Assembly (NCBI GenBank): GCA_013288205.1
Contig: JABDCH010000020.1
Span: 1 to 33,663 of the forward strand
Length of the DNA stretch: 33,663 nt
Direction of reading: 5' to 3'
Source: Bacteroidota bacterium
Lineage (GTDB): Bacteria > Bacteroidota > Bacteroidia > JABEUT01
Translations under genes and position numbers: made by a program
In this document: piece after piece, positions 1-10,262 of the stretch
Position numbering within the stretch: position 1 is the stretch's first letter
How the letters are laid out: every line of letters starts with the position of its first letter
The notes under the pieces: generated by a model
What the model was told of the DNA's origin: nothing
The model's database searches: none
The model's input: only the letters and a program-made list of their open reading frames with translations

Positions 1-2
1 AA

Positions 3-680
3 GCCCTATCGGTAGGCGATGCATCGTTCCAGAAAAAAAGCTTGAAAAAGATAGAACAAGTTTCGGAGCATGGAAGAACCGTGTTATTTGTAAGCCACAA
101 TATGGGACAGATAAGTAACCTTTGCACCCGCGCCATATTGCTGGAAAAGGGAAAAATAGTAAGCCAGGATTCACCATCCAGTATTATTAAAATGTATTAC
201 TATGACAGGAAGGGTGAATCAGATGCCCCTATGGTATCTTTTGAAGATAAGAAAGATGGGGCATTCCATATTCAGTCGGTAAAAGTGCTGAATGATAAAA
301 ATGAGTTGAGCAAGCAATTTGCGCACAATGAAGCAATAACATTAGAAATTGTTATAAATAAACACTCACCATTAACGGATGTTTTGCTTGGAATACATGT
401 TTCAGATGAATTTGATAAGCGGATTTTCACTTCTGAATTCTCAGTCTCTGATAAATTTAAGGAAGAGCAGACTAAAACTTTTAGAATGATTATTCCACCT
501 GTAACTCTCACCCCTAATACATATACATTTTCAGTAGGGCTTCATGTCCCTAATGTTCAAATACTGGAAGAGCATAAAGAAATTTGTCCCGTAACCATAT
601 ATGATAACGGTTCTGAGTTTTCGCGCTATCAAAATGCCAACTATGGGTGCGTTTTTGTAAAGTGCGATTGGCAATATTAG
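3..680 (+). CDS. ABC transporter ATP-binding protein, C-terminal part with Wzt-type C-terminal domain (5' truncated by window edge)
   Basis: Frame is open from base 3 and reads ALSVGDASFQKK...VLFVSHNMGQISNLCTRAILLEKGKI, which matches the end of an ABC ATPase (D-loop and H-loop), followed by a beta-rich C-terminal domain as in polysaccharide-exporting Wzt proteins. The listed start at 42 is an internal TTG. Confidence 0.88.
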   Translation, partial: ALSVGDASFQKKSLKKIEQVSEHGRTVLFVSHNMGQISNLCTRAILLEKGKIVSQDSPSSIIKMYYYDRKGESDAPMVSFEDKKDGAFHIQSVKVLNDKNELSKQFAHNEAITLEIVINKHSPLTDVLLGIHVSDEFDKRIFTSEFSVSDKFKEEQTKTFRMIIPPVTLTPNTYTFSVGLHVPNVQILEEHKEICPVTIYDNGSEFSRYQNANYGCVFVKCDWQY

Positions 681-710
681 GAGTGCGATTGGGCATTAAC
701 ATAATGAGCA

Positions 711-1853
711 ATGATTAGGTTTATTTCCCGTGTTAGGAGTTTTTTACGCAGAAGGCGGGCAAATAAGATGCTTGCAGCTTCTAGAAGAACGCGTAAGCAT
801 GACACGCTTTTGCTTAAACTGGACAAGGTAGGCGACTACATTTTATTCAGGAATTTTATTGAGGAAACCCGCAAAAACATCCACCCTACCGGACAGTTAA
901 TTATGTGTGGAAATATTGTCTGGAAGGAATTAGCAGAGAAATTGGATGGAGAATTTGTAGATGAATTTATTTGGGTTGATCCGGCTATGCTGGAAGATGA
1001 AAAAAATAGAATTAAGTTATATAAGCAATTAAGAAAGACCCGTTGCAACAAGATAATTTACTGTGCATATTCTCGAACCAATGAGGTTGATTACGTAGTA
1101 TTACGAAGCGGTGCAAAAGAGAAGGTGGCATTCTATGGAGATGAAACCAATATATTGCCTGTGCATAAAAAAGAGAATGATGCTAGATACAATTTACTTG
1201 TACCAAGCCCGGCGGAATGCTTATTTGAATTTAACAGGAACAAATTGTTTTTTGAATATATCTTCAACACAAAAATTCAAATAGATAAGCCATATATAAA
1301 GGCAAAACCGGGTACTGAGAATATAAGCAATCCGTATATAATGATATTTCCTGGAGCCGGACACGAAGTGAGAAGATGGTCCACATCTAATTTTACCCGG
1401 CTTTGTGTTGCTCTCTTTCAATCATACAAATTGCCTATTCATGTTTGCGGCAGTAAAAACGAATTCCATTATGCAGAAGAAATTGTAAGCCGAGACGGCT
1501 CATTTGTAATAAATGATGCAGGCAAATATTCACTCTATGAAACAATCGGAATAATTAAAAATGCAGCATTAGTAATAACGAACGATTCAGGCCCGCTTCA
1601 TATATCCCTGGCAATTGATGTCCCTGTACTTTGCATATCAAATGGAAACCATTTTGAGCGATTTTGTCCATATCCCTCTGATATGAATATGCCATTGGCA
1701 GTGGTTTTTCCTGATGAGTTTGAATCAAAAATGAAAACTGATGAATCACGGATTTCCTTGCGCTGCAAAGGTTCCGAAATAGATATCAATACAATTACAG
1801 CGGATAAAGTCCTTCATACTTTAAAAACCAGTAACCTCATAAGGCATGACTAA
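711..1853 (+). CDS. Glycosyltransferase family 9 (heptosyltransferase-like)
   Basis: LLLKLDKVGDYILFRNFIEE near the N-terminus and IMIFPGAGHEVRRWSTSNFTRL...VITNDSGPLHISLAIDVPVLCI are hallmark GT9 motifs. Confidence 0.85.
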   Translation: MIRFISRVRSFLRRRRANKMLAASRRTRKHDTLLLKLDKVGDYILFRNFIEETRKNIHPTGQLIMCGNIVWKELAEKLDGEFVDEFIWVDPAMLEDEKNRIKLYKQLRKTRCNKIIYCAYSRTNEVDYVVLRSGAKEKVAFYGDETNILPVHKKENDARYNLLVPSPAECLFEFNRNKLFFEYIFNTKIQIDKPYIKAKPGTENISNPYIMIFPGAGHEVRRWSTSNFTRLCVALFQSYKLPIHVCGSKNEFHYAEEIVSRDGSFVINDAGKYSLYETIGIIKNAALVITNDSGPLHISLAIDVPVLCISNGNHFERFCPYPSDMNMPLAVVFPDEFESKMKTDESRISLRCKGSEIDINTITADKVLHTLKTSNLIRHD

Positions 1854-2652
1854 GATTTCCATCATAACTATTAATTTAAATAATAAGGCAGGTCTGGAAA
1901 AGACAATTATGAGTGTAATTGGACAGACCTATACCGACTTTGAATATATGGTAATTGATGGAGGGTCGGAAGATGGGAGCGTTGAAGTTATCACCCAAAA
2001 TCAAGATAAAATAACCCAATGGATTTCTGAAAAAGATACCGGCATATACAATGCTATGAATAAAGGGATAAACATGGCCAAGGGAGAATATTGTTTATTT
2101 TTAAATTCAGGAGACTACTTGTATACCCCTGAAGTTTTAAAAGATGTATTCAGTCTTCCATATGCACAAGATATTATTTATGGTGATATGATGATAGACA
2201 GGGACATTGGTGAACTGGAATACGGACATTCACCCAACCCATTAACTTTTGAAGGAATGATAGCAGGTACATTATGGCATCCTGTATCATTTATCAAAAA
2301 AAGTCTGTTTGGTAAATATGGGATGTATAATGAAGAGTTAAAAATAGTTGCCGATTATGAGTTTTTTCTCAAGGTACTCTTCATACATAACGTATCATAC
2401 AAATATGTCCACATTCCGATTTCTGTTTTCAAAACAAATGGCATCGGGTCTTTAGAAAAGTATGATGCATTGCATAGGCAGGAAAAGTTATCTGTGCAGC
2501 TAAAATACTTCTCCCCATTAGTAATAGATGGCGCTAATCGTTTTAATGAGTTGAAAAGAAGTGAAGTAATTTCTGCAGGCAACTGGTTAAGGGGAAAGCC
2601 TATGCTATATAAAATAATGCTTAAATTATATAAAATAGTAAAAGCGCTTTAA
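1846..2652 (+). CDS. Glycosyltransferase family 2
   Basis: ISIITINLNNKAGLEKTIMSVIGQTYTDFEYMVIDGGSEDGS...GIYNAMNKGINMAKGEYCLFLNSGD; GT2 fold with WcaA-like features. Overlaps the preceding ORF by 8 bp. Confidence 0.92.
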   Translation: MTKISIITINLNNKAGLEKTIMSVIGQTYTDFEYMVIDGGSEDGSVEVITQNQDKITQWISEKDTGIYNAMNKGINMAKGEYCLFLNSGDYLYTPEVLKDVFSLPYAQDIIYGDMMIDRDIGELEYGHSPNPLTFEGMIAGTLWHPVSFIKKSLFGKYGMYNEELKIVADYEFFLKVLFIHNVSYKYVHIPISVFKTNGIGSLEKYDALHRQEKLSVQLKYFSPLVIDGANRFNELKRSEVISAGNWLRGKPMLYKIMLKLYKIVKAL

Positions 2653-2659
2653 ACGAAAA

Positions 2660-3475
2660 ATGGACTTTAAACAATTATATAAAGATATTATCGGGCTTAA
2701 CTATGGCTCATTTAGTGCACGATGGCGTAAACTTAAAACAATGCCGACTATTGTTAAACATGCTTTAATATTTGGACTTGGGATAAACCTTGAAAATACA
2801 AAAAAAATAAAAAAAATTCCAATCATTATTAATAACCGGAACCGGTATACTTATTTGCTTCAGGTTATTAGCTGGCTTGAAAAAAATGGATATGCAAATA
2901 TTTATATTATCGATAATGCGTCCACCTATCCGCCGCTGCTCGATTATTATTCTGCAACAAAATATAAAGTATTTAGGTTAAAAGAAAACATTGGACATTT
3001 GGCGTTATGGCAAACAGGAATAATTAAACAGTTTGTAAATAATTATTATATTTATACTGACCCAGACATATTGCCAATTGAGGAGTGCCCCGGAAACGTG
3101 ATGGAAGTTTTTATGCAAATATTGAAAAAGCACGAGGAGATAGAAAAGGTAGGATTTGGATTGAAAATTGATGACCTACCCGATTACTATGCCCATAAGA
3201 AAAAAGTGTTGGATTGGGAAGTACAATTTTGGGAAAAACCAATTGAAAAGGATTTGTATGATGCCCATATTGACACTACATTTGCCCTTTATCGCCCTTT
3301 TACTGATAAAGGGCCTGCAATAAAATCATATAGAACAGGAGGTGAATATATGGCGCGTCATTTGCCATGGTATGAAGATTCTAAAAATCCGACAGAAGAG
3401 AATATCTATTATAAAAATCATATTAAAAAAGGAGCTTCACATTGGATAAATGCGGAAAGTGAACCAGATAATTGA
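2660..3475 (+). CDS. Glycosyltransferase-like protein (GT2/GT-A fold)
   Basis: PIIINNRNRYTYLLQVISWLEKNGYANIYIIDNASTYPPLLDYY...NIGHLALWQTG...YIYTDPDILP; nucleotide-binding and DxD-like (TDPD) motifs. Confidence 0.75.
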   Translation: MDFKQLYKDIIGLNYGSFSARWRKLKTMPTIVKHALIFGLGINLENTKKIKKIPIIINNRNRYTYLLQVISWLEKNGYANIYIIDNASTYPPLLDYYSATKYKVFRLKENIGHLALWQTGIIKQFVNNYYIYTDPDILPIEECPGNVMEVFMQILKKHEEIEKVGFGLKIDDLPDYYAHKKKVLDWEVQFWEKPIEKDLYDAHIDTTFALYRPFTDKGPAIKSYRTGGEYMARHLPWYEDSKNPTEENIYYKNHIKKGASHWINAESEPDN

Positions 3476-4377
3476 ATAATTACCTTAACGAAAATCTATT
3501 GAAATCTATCTGTTTTTTTAGCAGCTATTATAATGGGAGCAATATTCCCAACTATGTTGAGTTTTATTTGTTGGAGTTAAAAAAGCATTTTTCGGAGATT
3601 ATATTTATTACAAATGAAAAGCAACTTTCGGTAGCTGACGAACAATTTTTCAGGAACCAAAATATCGAATTGATGAATGTGAAGAACGAAGGCTTCGATT
3701 TCGGTATGTGGTATAAGGCTTTTCAGCGCTATGATGTTACCAAATATGACCGGGTGGGTTTAATTAACGATTCCAGCATTTTGTTCAGGAACCTGGACGA
3801 TTTTTTTGATTGGACAATTAAGGAACCTTCCGATTATTGTGGAATAATTGATTGCAACCTTCATAATTATCATGTGCAATCGTATTTTGTAATCATTAAT
3901 AAGCGTGCAATTCCATTGGTGAAAGACTATTTTGATAGAAGTGGAATTATTACCAATTTCAAACAGGTAATTATGGTATACGAGATAGGATTGAGCACAT
4001 ACTTGGTTAATGCAGAGATGAGTGTAAAGGGATATTTTTCTTTTAAAGATGCAGATGTTGGCAACCCTTCGTGGATGAAGGCAAAAGATCTTATTAAAAA
4101 TGGATTTCCATTAGTTAAAAAGAAGATTATTGCGCGTAATTATGGTGAATCTGATTACAAAGGCCTAGTAGCAGGAGGTTTTGACCCATATCCTTCGCAC
4201 TATTTTAAGCTAATAAGGCAAATAATAGGTAGAGATGAGACTAATAGAATATTTGCCGGTGTAACCCAAAGCAAGGGTTTGTGGGGTGAAATAGAATTTC
4301 ATACTATTTGCATTATTGCCAGATTATACGGAGCATTGAGAAGGAGTTATCGTAAAATAAGAAGTAAGAACCATTAA
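3472..4377 (+). CDS. Rhamnan synthesis F (RgpF)-like protein
   Basis: SICFFSSYYNGSNIPNYVEFYLLELKKHFSEIIFITNEKQ...NEGFDFGMWYKAF...YDRVGLINDSSILF resembles the RgpF family. TTG start overlaps the upstream TGA (TTGA). Confidence 0.75.
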   Translation: MNNYLNENLLKSICFFSSYYNGSNIPNYVEFYLLELKKHFSEIIFITNEKQLSVADEQFFRNQNIELMNVKNEGFDFGMWYKAFQRYDVTKYDRVGLINDSSILFRNLDDFFDWTIKEPSDYCGIIDCNLHNYHVQSYFVIINKRAIPLVKDYFDRSGIITNFKQVIMVYEIGLSTYLVNAEMSVKGYFSFKDADVGNPSWMKAKDLIKNGFPLVKKKIIARNYGESDYKGLVAGGFDPYPSHYFKLIRQIIGRDETNRIFAGVTQSKGLWGEIEFHTICIIARLYGALRRSYRKIRSKNH

Positions 4378-4401
4378 CAGTATTCCATATTTCAAGATTC
4401 C

Positions 4402-5232
4402 ATGATACATTTCATTAAAAGAATGATGAACCTTATAAAAAATATGATTTCCGATATCATGTCAAAGTCTTATGCGACTTTCCTGCCCAAGCAGCAACTT
4501 ATAAGTATTTGTATATTAACATGGAACCGGTCAACGTTTTTGGAGATGTGTTTCGATAATTTATTGGGAAAATTATATTACACTAATAATGTTGAAATAA
4601 CTATAATGTGTGATGGCGAGAATAATCAAACTGACAAAGTTTTAGAGAAATACAAGGAGAACAGCAGAATTAGGGTAGTGAGAAATAAAACACATATCGG
4701 CTTAAATGCTTACAAAAAACTATTCAGGATGTTGAAAGGCGATTATATTATTGTAATAGATGATGATGTGCTTGAATTACCTTCCCATTTTGACAAGACT
4801 ATGGTTGAGTATTTAAACCTGTATCCCGATTACGGGTTTTTAGCGCTGAATGTTATTCAGAATGAATTTACAAATGGAGCAAAGCCGGATGAGTCCCATT
4901 ATAAGGATGATGTAAGACATGATGGAATTGTTCAAGAAGGTCCTGCAGGGGGATGGTGCTCTTGCTTTCGCAGACGTGATTATAGGAAAATCAGGAGTAT
5001 ATTCAACTTTAACACCCTCAGCATGAAACAAAGTCAGGATGGAGTTCTTTCAGGATTGTTTGGGAAGTACCTCAAATTGAAAAGAGGGATAATCAAGAAT
5101 GCTATTTGCTTCCATGCCTCCGGTCCCTACTACGCCAAAAAATTTGGTTATTTAAAAACAGAGATTGAGAAATATCAAAGTAGCAATCTTCCTTCATTTG
5201 TTGAACACTATAAAACTTTTCTTGATAAATAG
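4402..5232 (+). CDS. Glycosyltransferase family 2
   Basis: LISICILTWNRSTFLEMCFDNLL...NKTHIGLNAYKKLFRMLKGDYIIVIDDDVLELP; GT2 motifs including DDD. Confidence 0.85.
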   Translation: MIHFIKRMMNLIKNMISDIMSKSYATFLPKQQLISICILTWNRSTFLEMCFDNLLGKLYYTNNVEITIMCDGENNQTDKVLEKYKENSRIRVVRNKTHIGLNAYKKLFRMLKGDYIIVIDDDVLELPSHFDKTMVEYLNLYPDYGFLALNVIQNEFTNGAKPDESHYKDDVRHDGIVQEGPAGGWCSCFRRRDYRKIRSIFNFNTLSMKQSQDGVLSGLFGKYLKLKRGIIKNAICFHASGPYYAKKFGYLKTEIEKYQSSNLPSFVEHYKTFLDK

Positions 5233-5266
5233 ATGTACTTGAATATTGCTATAACGGATTTTAAGC

Positions 5267-6295
5267 ATGGGTAGTAGAATGAACAACCCATTTATAAGTA
5301 TTTGCATACCTACCTATAATGGGGAGAAGTTCCTCCATGAGTGCATTAATTCAGCCATTAACCAATCATATCACTATATTGAAATTATTATTGTAGATGA
5401 TGGTTCAACCGACAAGACATACGATATTATAGGGGATTATGCAGCAAAAGATTCCAGGATAAAAATCTTCCGGAACGAAAAAAACCTGGGACTGGTAGGC
5501 AATTGGAATCGTTGTATGGAGCTTTCTTCGGGCGGATGGATTAAGTTTCTTTTTCAAGATGATTACTTCGGGCTCGATTGCATTGAAACGATGGTAAATG
5601 CCATTTCAACGGATGATAAAATAATTGCTTCGCAACGCTGTTTTGTGTCAGATGATCTTGGAAAAGAGCCTTCCATAGATAATATTATAACCTTCCAGAA
5701 GCTTGGGGTTATTTCACCAGTGCCGGTGCATCTGACACCTCAAAAAATAGCATTGTTTACAGTGCAACATATTTGCCTCAATTTCATTGGTGAGCCCACC
5801 GTGGTCATGTTTAAAAAGGATGTTATAAGTGAGCTGGGCACTTTTAATCCTGACCTGATACAGATATGCGATTTGGAATACTTCCTCCGGATAGCCAGTA
5901 ACTATGGGTTAAAATACATACCTCAACAGCTGACTTATTTTAGGCTGCATAAAGATTCCACCTCTGCATCGAACATTTCAAAACGATTTTTTTTAATCAA
6001 TAACACTGACCCGCTTATTGTCGTGCACCAATTGCTGTATGGGAGATTATTCAACCTTTTTAGGAGCAACCTGGGTATATTGCAAAAAATAAGGATTAAG
6101 CTATTTTTTTCAATACGTGCCTATGAGGCTTGTCGAATTGCGATGCATTCGACAACTGAAAATCGCAGTATATTTGATAGTCTTACAAATAAGTATCCAT
6201 TTATTTATAGGTTTAGTAAAGGAAACATCATTACTTATATACTGCTAAAAATAACTACGGTAAGAAGATCCATCCGAAAAGGGAAAAACTTATAA
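5267..6295 (+). CDS. Glycosyltransferase family 2
   Basis: PFISICIPTYNGEKFLHECINSAINQSYHYIEIIIVDDGSTDKTYDII...LFQDDYFG; canonical GT2. Likely start at 5267 or 5279. Confidence 0.93.
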   Translation: MGSRMNNPFISICIPTYNGEKFLHECINSAINQSYHYIEIIIVDDGSTDKTYDIIGDYAAKDSRIKIFRNEKNLGLVGNWNRCMELSSGGWIKFLFQDDYFGLDCIETMVNAISTDDKIIASQRCFVSDDLGKEPSIDNIITFQKLGVISPVPVHLTPQKIALFTVQHICLNFIGEPTVVMFKKDVISELGTFNPDLIQICDLEYFLRIASNYGLKYIPQQLTYFRLHKDSTSASNISKRFFLINNTDPLIVVHQLLYGRLFNLFRSNLGILQKIRIKLFFSIRAYEACRIAMHSTTENRSIFDSLTNKYPFIYRFSKGNIITYILLKITTVRRSIRKGKNL

Positions 6296-6303
6296 ATTAC
6301 AAA

Positions 6304-7953
6304 ATGCAAATAACAAAGCCCGCTTATCTTAAGAAACGAATATTACTATTCGTCATTCCTCTATATGCTGTTATAGTATGCATTATTTTCTTTAATAAAT
6401 TCTACCCGTTCTACATGAGCCAGCCCGATCCATGCTACATACACTTATTCAATGGTATGAACCTGGCGGGTGGACACATGGAAATAGGTAATATAGATAA
6501 TCCAGGTATTACTATACAGTGTTTTGCGGCTATTGTTATTTTTATAAAGCATGTATTTTCTTCTTCTCACCTTCCGGTTTACCAGGATGTGATACTAAAT
6601 CCAGAGAGTTATTTATATGTATGTAGTTTGTTGTTAATTACCTTCTTAATTGCCGGTAATTATTGGGTAGGCTCATATGTATTTCGCCACACCGGAAGCC
6701 CAGGTACGGCTATGGTTTTTCAACTTGTTCCTTTAATTCATATTGGTATCGTACAAAGAGTTGTTGTGCTGGGCCCTGAATCATTTATTATCACTGTGTC
6801 GAGCTTTTTTATGGCATATCTATATTGCAAGTGTCTTGATAATAGGACACTCAAAAAGAAGCAAATCACATACAGAACGGTTATAGTCTTCGCCATATTT
6901 TCCGGATTCTTAATTGCAACTAAATATACCTGCGCTCCTGTTATTATATTGATTTTATTCTTCCTGCAGAACAATAGACAGCGGCTCTTATATGTAGGCA
7001 TGTCTGTTCTCTCATTCCTGTTTTTTATTATACCTGCGCTTCCAAAATTTCAAAATATGTATCATTGGATATGGGCTCTTTTCAGTCACGATGGAATATA
7101 TGGCGCCGGAGAACAAAGGGTGGTTAATCCTTCGCTATTTCTGAAAAACCTTAAAGACATATTTCTGACCGATATCATTTTCACTTCAATGTATGCAATT
7201 ATTTTTGTGGCATTTATAGTGGCATTAATTAATCGCAAAAGAACACAAGCAATGCCCCTGCTTCCCCTCATTACAGGGGTTTGGGTTTCTATAACAACCC
7301 TTATCTTAGCGGTGGCAAAACATTGCGATTTCCATTATCTCATTTTTGCTGAATGTTGCTTTCCGCTCGGATTAGTAATAGCTTACAAAATATTCTCGGG
7401 TTTCCTAAGTCCTTTAATAAAGAGTTTTGAAAAATATAAACAGAAAATAGCCTACTCTCTTTTTGCAGCAACGTGCCTGTTTTTGGTTATTGAAAAAATC
7501 AGGTACATCCCACTTCATAAATATCAGCCCGTTGGCATAAGTAATTATGTGGATAAATATAAAACAGTGCCGCTTATTATTTGTGTTAATGGGATAGCAG
7601 CATGTGAACGTAAAGAAGCTGCCCTCTATTTGGGTTATATATATTCCGGCGGACTCCGGTCTACTTATTTTTCTTTCCTGCAAAATATTTACCCGAATAC
7701 ATATCTTTATTCAGTCGATTTACAGGCTTTAATATATTGGGAGCAAACGATTCCGTTAGCTTCACTCGCCGAGAAAAATAAAAAAGTGCTTGTTTATTTA
7801 AAAGGATACGATGAAGCAAAACAGCAAAACCTGCTACATCAATTTTGTGCAAATAATAGAAATTTCGGAACGGGCCAATGCAGTGAACAATTGATATTTA
7901 AAGATGTAAAAACATTGCAAAGCATATATATGATAAATAATGCAAACGAGTAA
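6304..7953 (+). CDS. Polytopic membrane protein, GT39/PMT-like (GT-C fold) glycosyltransferase candidate
   Basis: About 550 aa with many hydrophobic segments, an early acidic loop (YMSQPDPCYIHLFNGMNLAGG) and a position inside a GT cluster. Confidence 0.55.
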   Translation: MQITKPAYLKKRILLFVIPLYAVIVCIIFFNKFYPFYMSQPDPCYIHLFNGMNLAGGHMEIGNIDNPGITIQCFAAIVIFIKHVFSSSHLPVYQDVILNPESYLYVCSLLLITFLIAGNYWVGSYVFRHTGSPGTAMVFQLVPLIHIGIVQRVVVLGPESFIITVSSFFMAYLYCKCLDNRTLKKKQITYRTVIVFAIFSGFLIATKYTCAPVIILILFFLQNNRQRLLYVGMSVLSFLFFIIPALPKFQNMYHWIWALFSHDGIYGAGEQRVVNPSLFLKNLKDIFLTDIIFTSMYAIIFVAFIVALINRKRTQAMPLLPLITGVWVSITTLILAVAKHCDFHYLIFAECCFPLGLVIAYKIFSGFLSPLIKSFEKYKQKIAYSLFAATCLFLVIEKIRYIPLHKYQPVGISNYVDKYKTVPLIICVNGIAACERKEAALYLGYIYSGGLRSTYFSFLQNIYPNTYLYSVDLQALIYWEQTIPLASLAEKNKKVLVYLKGYDEAKQQNLLHQFCANNRNFGTGQCSEQLIFKDVKTLQSIYMINNANE

Positions 7954-7976
7954 AAATGATTTTATAAATTGATGTT

Positions 7977-8894
7977 GTGAAGCCCGATGTAAGCGTAGTA
8001 ATAGTTAGTTATAATGTGCGAGCGTACCTTTGTAGCTGTATTGATTCATTACTTATGCAAGAAGGGCCTACTACCGAAATTATAGTAGTAGATAACCATT
8101 CAACCGATGATACAAAGGAAGTAATAACAAATAAATATCCATCGGTAAGATTTATAGCAAATATTGATAATAAGGGATTTTCAGCCGCCAATAACCAGGG
8201 AATTAAAGCAGCTTCTGCAGAAATAATACTATTGCTTAACCCTGATACGGAGCTACCTGATACGGCTACGTTAAAAGAAATAAAAATATATATAGATGCA
8301 AATCCGGATACAGCCATAATGGCTCCACGTCTGCTGAATACCGATGGTTCTTTCCAACCTTCATTCTGGGAGTACAAACCTATAAAAGATACCTTGCTTC
8401 AATTGATAGGAGCCGGAAGTTTACAAAAAATGAAACAACCTGTTATACCAACGGCCATACAGGTTGCGTCAGGTGCTGCATTGATTTTCAGAAAAGCACT
8501 TATAGGCGAGGTAGGAGGGCTGGATGAAAATATGTTCTGGATGGAAGATATTGATTTTTGCTATAAGGCTTGGAAAAAAGGGAAGAAAATTATATTTCAT
8601 CCCGGCATCAAAATAATACATCATGGAGGTAAAAGCTCTGTGGGAAATGAAGTAATCACTATTCCCAACCAGGTAATAAGTAAAATCAAGTTTTCAAGGA
8701 AGAACGATCCCGCACTTTTATTTTATGCGGTTAATTTGTTGAGCCTGTTTTTTATAATTAGCAGGCTCCTCATATTTGCAGTGATTTCTTTAATAAGCAG
8801 CAGGTTTAAATACAAGCGAAAGGCTTATCTAATTACGCTTAAAAGATATTTCAGACTGAATTTGAAAGGAGATAATACAATAATAACGCAATAA
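7977..8894 (+). CDS. Glycosyltransferase family 2 (rhamnosyltransferase-like)
   Basis: GTG start; VSVVIVSYNVRAYLCSCIDSLLMQEGPTTEIIVVDNHSTDDT...NKGFSAANNQGIKAASAEIILLLNPDTELP; WbbL-like GT2 with C-terminal TM segment. Confidence 0.92.
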   Translation: MKPDVSVVIVSYNVRAYLCSCIDSLLMQEGPTTEIIVVDNHSTDDTKEVITNKYPSVRFIANIDNKGFSAANNQGIKAASAEIILLLNPDTELPDTATLKEIKIYIDANPDTAIMAPRLLNTDGSFQPSFWEYKPIKDTLLQLIGAGSLQKMKQPVIPTAIQVASGAALIFRKALIGEVGGLDENMFWMEDIDFCYKAWKKGKKIIFHPGIKIIHHGGKSSVGNEVITIPNQVISKIKFSRKNDPALLFYAVNLLSLFFIISRLLIFAVISLISSRFKYKRKAYLITLKRYFRLNLKGDNTIITQ

Positions 8895-8913
8895 ATAGGG
8901 TTGCTTATTGCGT
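8886..8913. terminator. Hairpin between two convergent GT genes, formed by their own last codons
   Basis: Perfect 9-bp inverted repeat ACGCAATAA (8886-8894) / TTATTGCGT (8905-8913) with a 10-nt loop. Each arm encodes Thr-Gln-stop for its own gene. Confidence 0.5.
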
Positions 8914-10071
8914 AGGTTTATCAAATAATGGGAGAGAAGCATCCCTGAACTTTTTACCCCAAGTATCCCAATTAAGAGTGCTCTCAAATAAATCTCTCGA
9001 TTGACTTACTAGGGCCGTATATCTTTTTTGATTGCTAAAAATACCTGCAATAACTTTTGCATAATCTTTGCCGGTTGCCGAAACAGGCAGCAAAAAACCA
9101 TTTTCACCATCTATAACCGCTGAAGATATTCCACCTGTGTCAGTTGTTACCGATGGAACCCCAAAAGCAGATGCTTCGCAGAAAACAATGCCAAAGCACT
9201 CTTTCCTGGTGGGTAAAATAAGAAAGTCTGAATCCCAAAACAGGGCATCTAATTTCTTGCTTTGCTCAGCGTCGTTTTTGTTTATATAAGGAATTACGTG
9301 CAGTTTGGGGTGCGTGTATTTGGCCGGTGGGACACATCCGCAGATGGTAAGTTCCGCATCAATTCCCATGCGAATAAGCTCTGTTAAGGTATCAAATGCC
9401 ATATCTCCTCCTTTTCGTGCCCAGTCAACCCCAAGCCATAAAAGGCGGCATGTTTTTGTAAGCTGTTTTGTCATAATCATTTCTCTGTCCGGGGCATGTT
9501 CCAGGTTTGCGCCGAAAGGAATCGTGAACACTTTTTCCGGGTTTATATGAAAGTCATGGATGGCAGAATCGCTTGCCCACTGCGATGAATAGATGAGCAA
9601 AGAAGATTTGCTTAATGCTGCCTGTTCAATGGCGAGGGTTTCTTTTCTCGAAAATTCGTATAGGTTGGTTAAAGCAGGGTAATATTCCATTGTATTTTGC
9701 ACGGTAGAGTCGCCTATATGGATAATGGGCACATCTGTTTCAAGATAAGGAATGAAAGTGGAGCGTGCCGGAATAACTATTAGATCATATCGGTTCTTTT
9801 TGAGTTGCTTGTTTAATACTGAGGCATAAGCTTTTGCGAGCAGATAGCTATGGCGGTAATTATATCTTTTATGAAATATTTTTTGGCTGAGCCCTGTAGC
9901 TATTTTCCCAATCCAGGTGGCAAAAAAAGGTTCTATAGGTCCGATGAGTGTTACATCGCCTACATGCTGCTGAAGAGCATGATACATAAAGTAAAATGTT
10001 CCTGACCACGAACGCCTGTCCTTAGTATACTGTGCAGTTATAAAAGCTATTTGAGGTCTTTTTCCAAGCAT
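8905..10071 (-). CDS. Glycosyltransferase family 4 (group 1)
   Basis: RLLWLGVDWARKGGDMAFDTLTEL...ADLTICG; DFLILPTRKECFGIVFCEASAFGVPSVTTDTGGISSAVIDGENGFLLP; GT4 C-terminal E-x7-E motif. Confidence 0.92.
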   Translation of the reverse strand: MLGKRPQIAFITAQYTKDRRSWSGTFYFMYHALQQHVGDVTLIGPIEPFFATWIGKIATGLSQKIFHKRYNYRHSYLLAKAYASVLNKQLKKNRYDLIVIPARSTFIPYLETDVPIIHIGDSTVQNTMEYYPALTNLYEFSRKETLAIEQAALSKSSLLIYSSQWASDSAIHDFHINPEKVFTIPFGANLEHAPDREMIMTKQLTKTCRLLWLGVDWARKGGDMAFDTLTELIRMGIDAELTICGCVPPAKYTHPKLHVIPYINKNDAEQSKKLDALFWDSDFLILPTRKECFGIVFCEASAFGVPSVTTDTGGISSAVIDGENGFLLPVSATGKDYAKVIAGIFSNQKRYTALVSQSRDLFESTLNWDTWGKKFRDASLPLFDKPTQ

Positions 10072-10262
10072 AAACTAATACAAAAGTAGGAATATGAGCA
10101 GAACCTGGTCAAAAAACGGTAGAAAGGTTTATCTTTGAACCCATATTATTGCACGATAAAAGACGGATGAATGCATGTGTTTTTCTCCGGAAAATAAACA
10201 ATGATTTTATTACATCGGAATATATTTCATGTTTAATTTGAAATGTGACAATGTTATTATAA

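Noticed and set aside
8009-8377. 122-aa minus-strand ORF
   Set aside because: Antisense to a clear GT2 gene; no recognisable motif.
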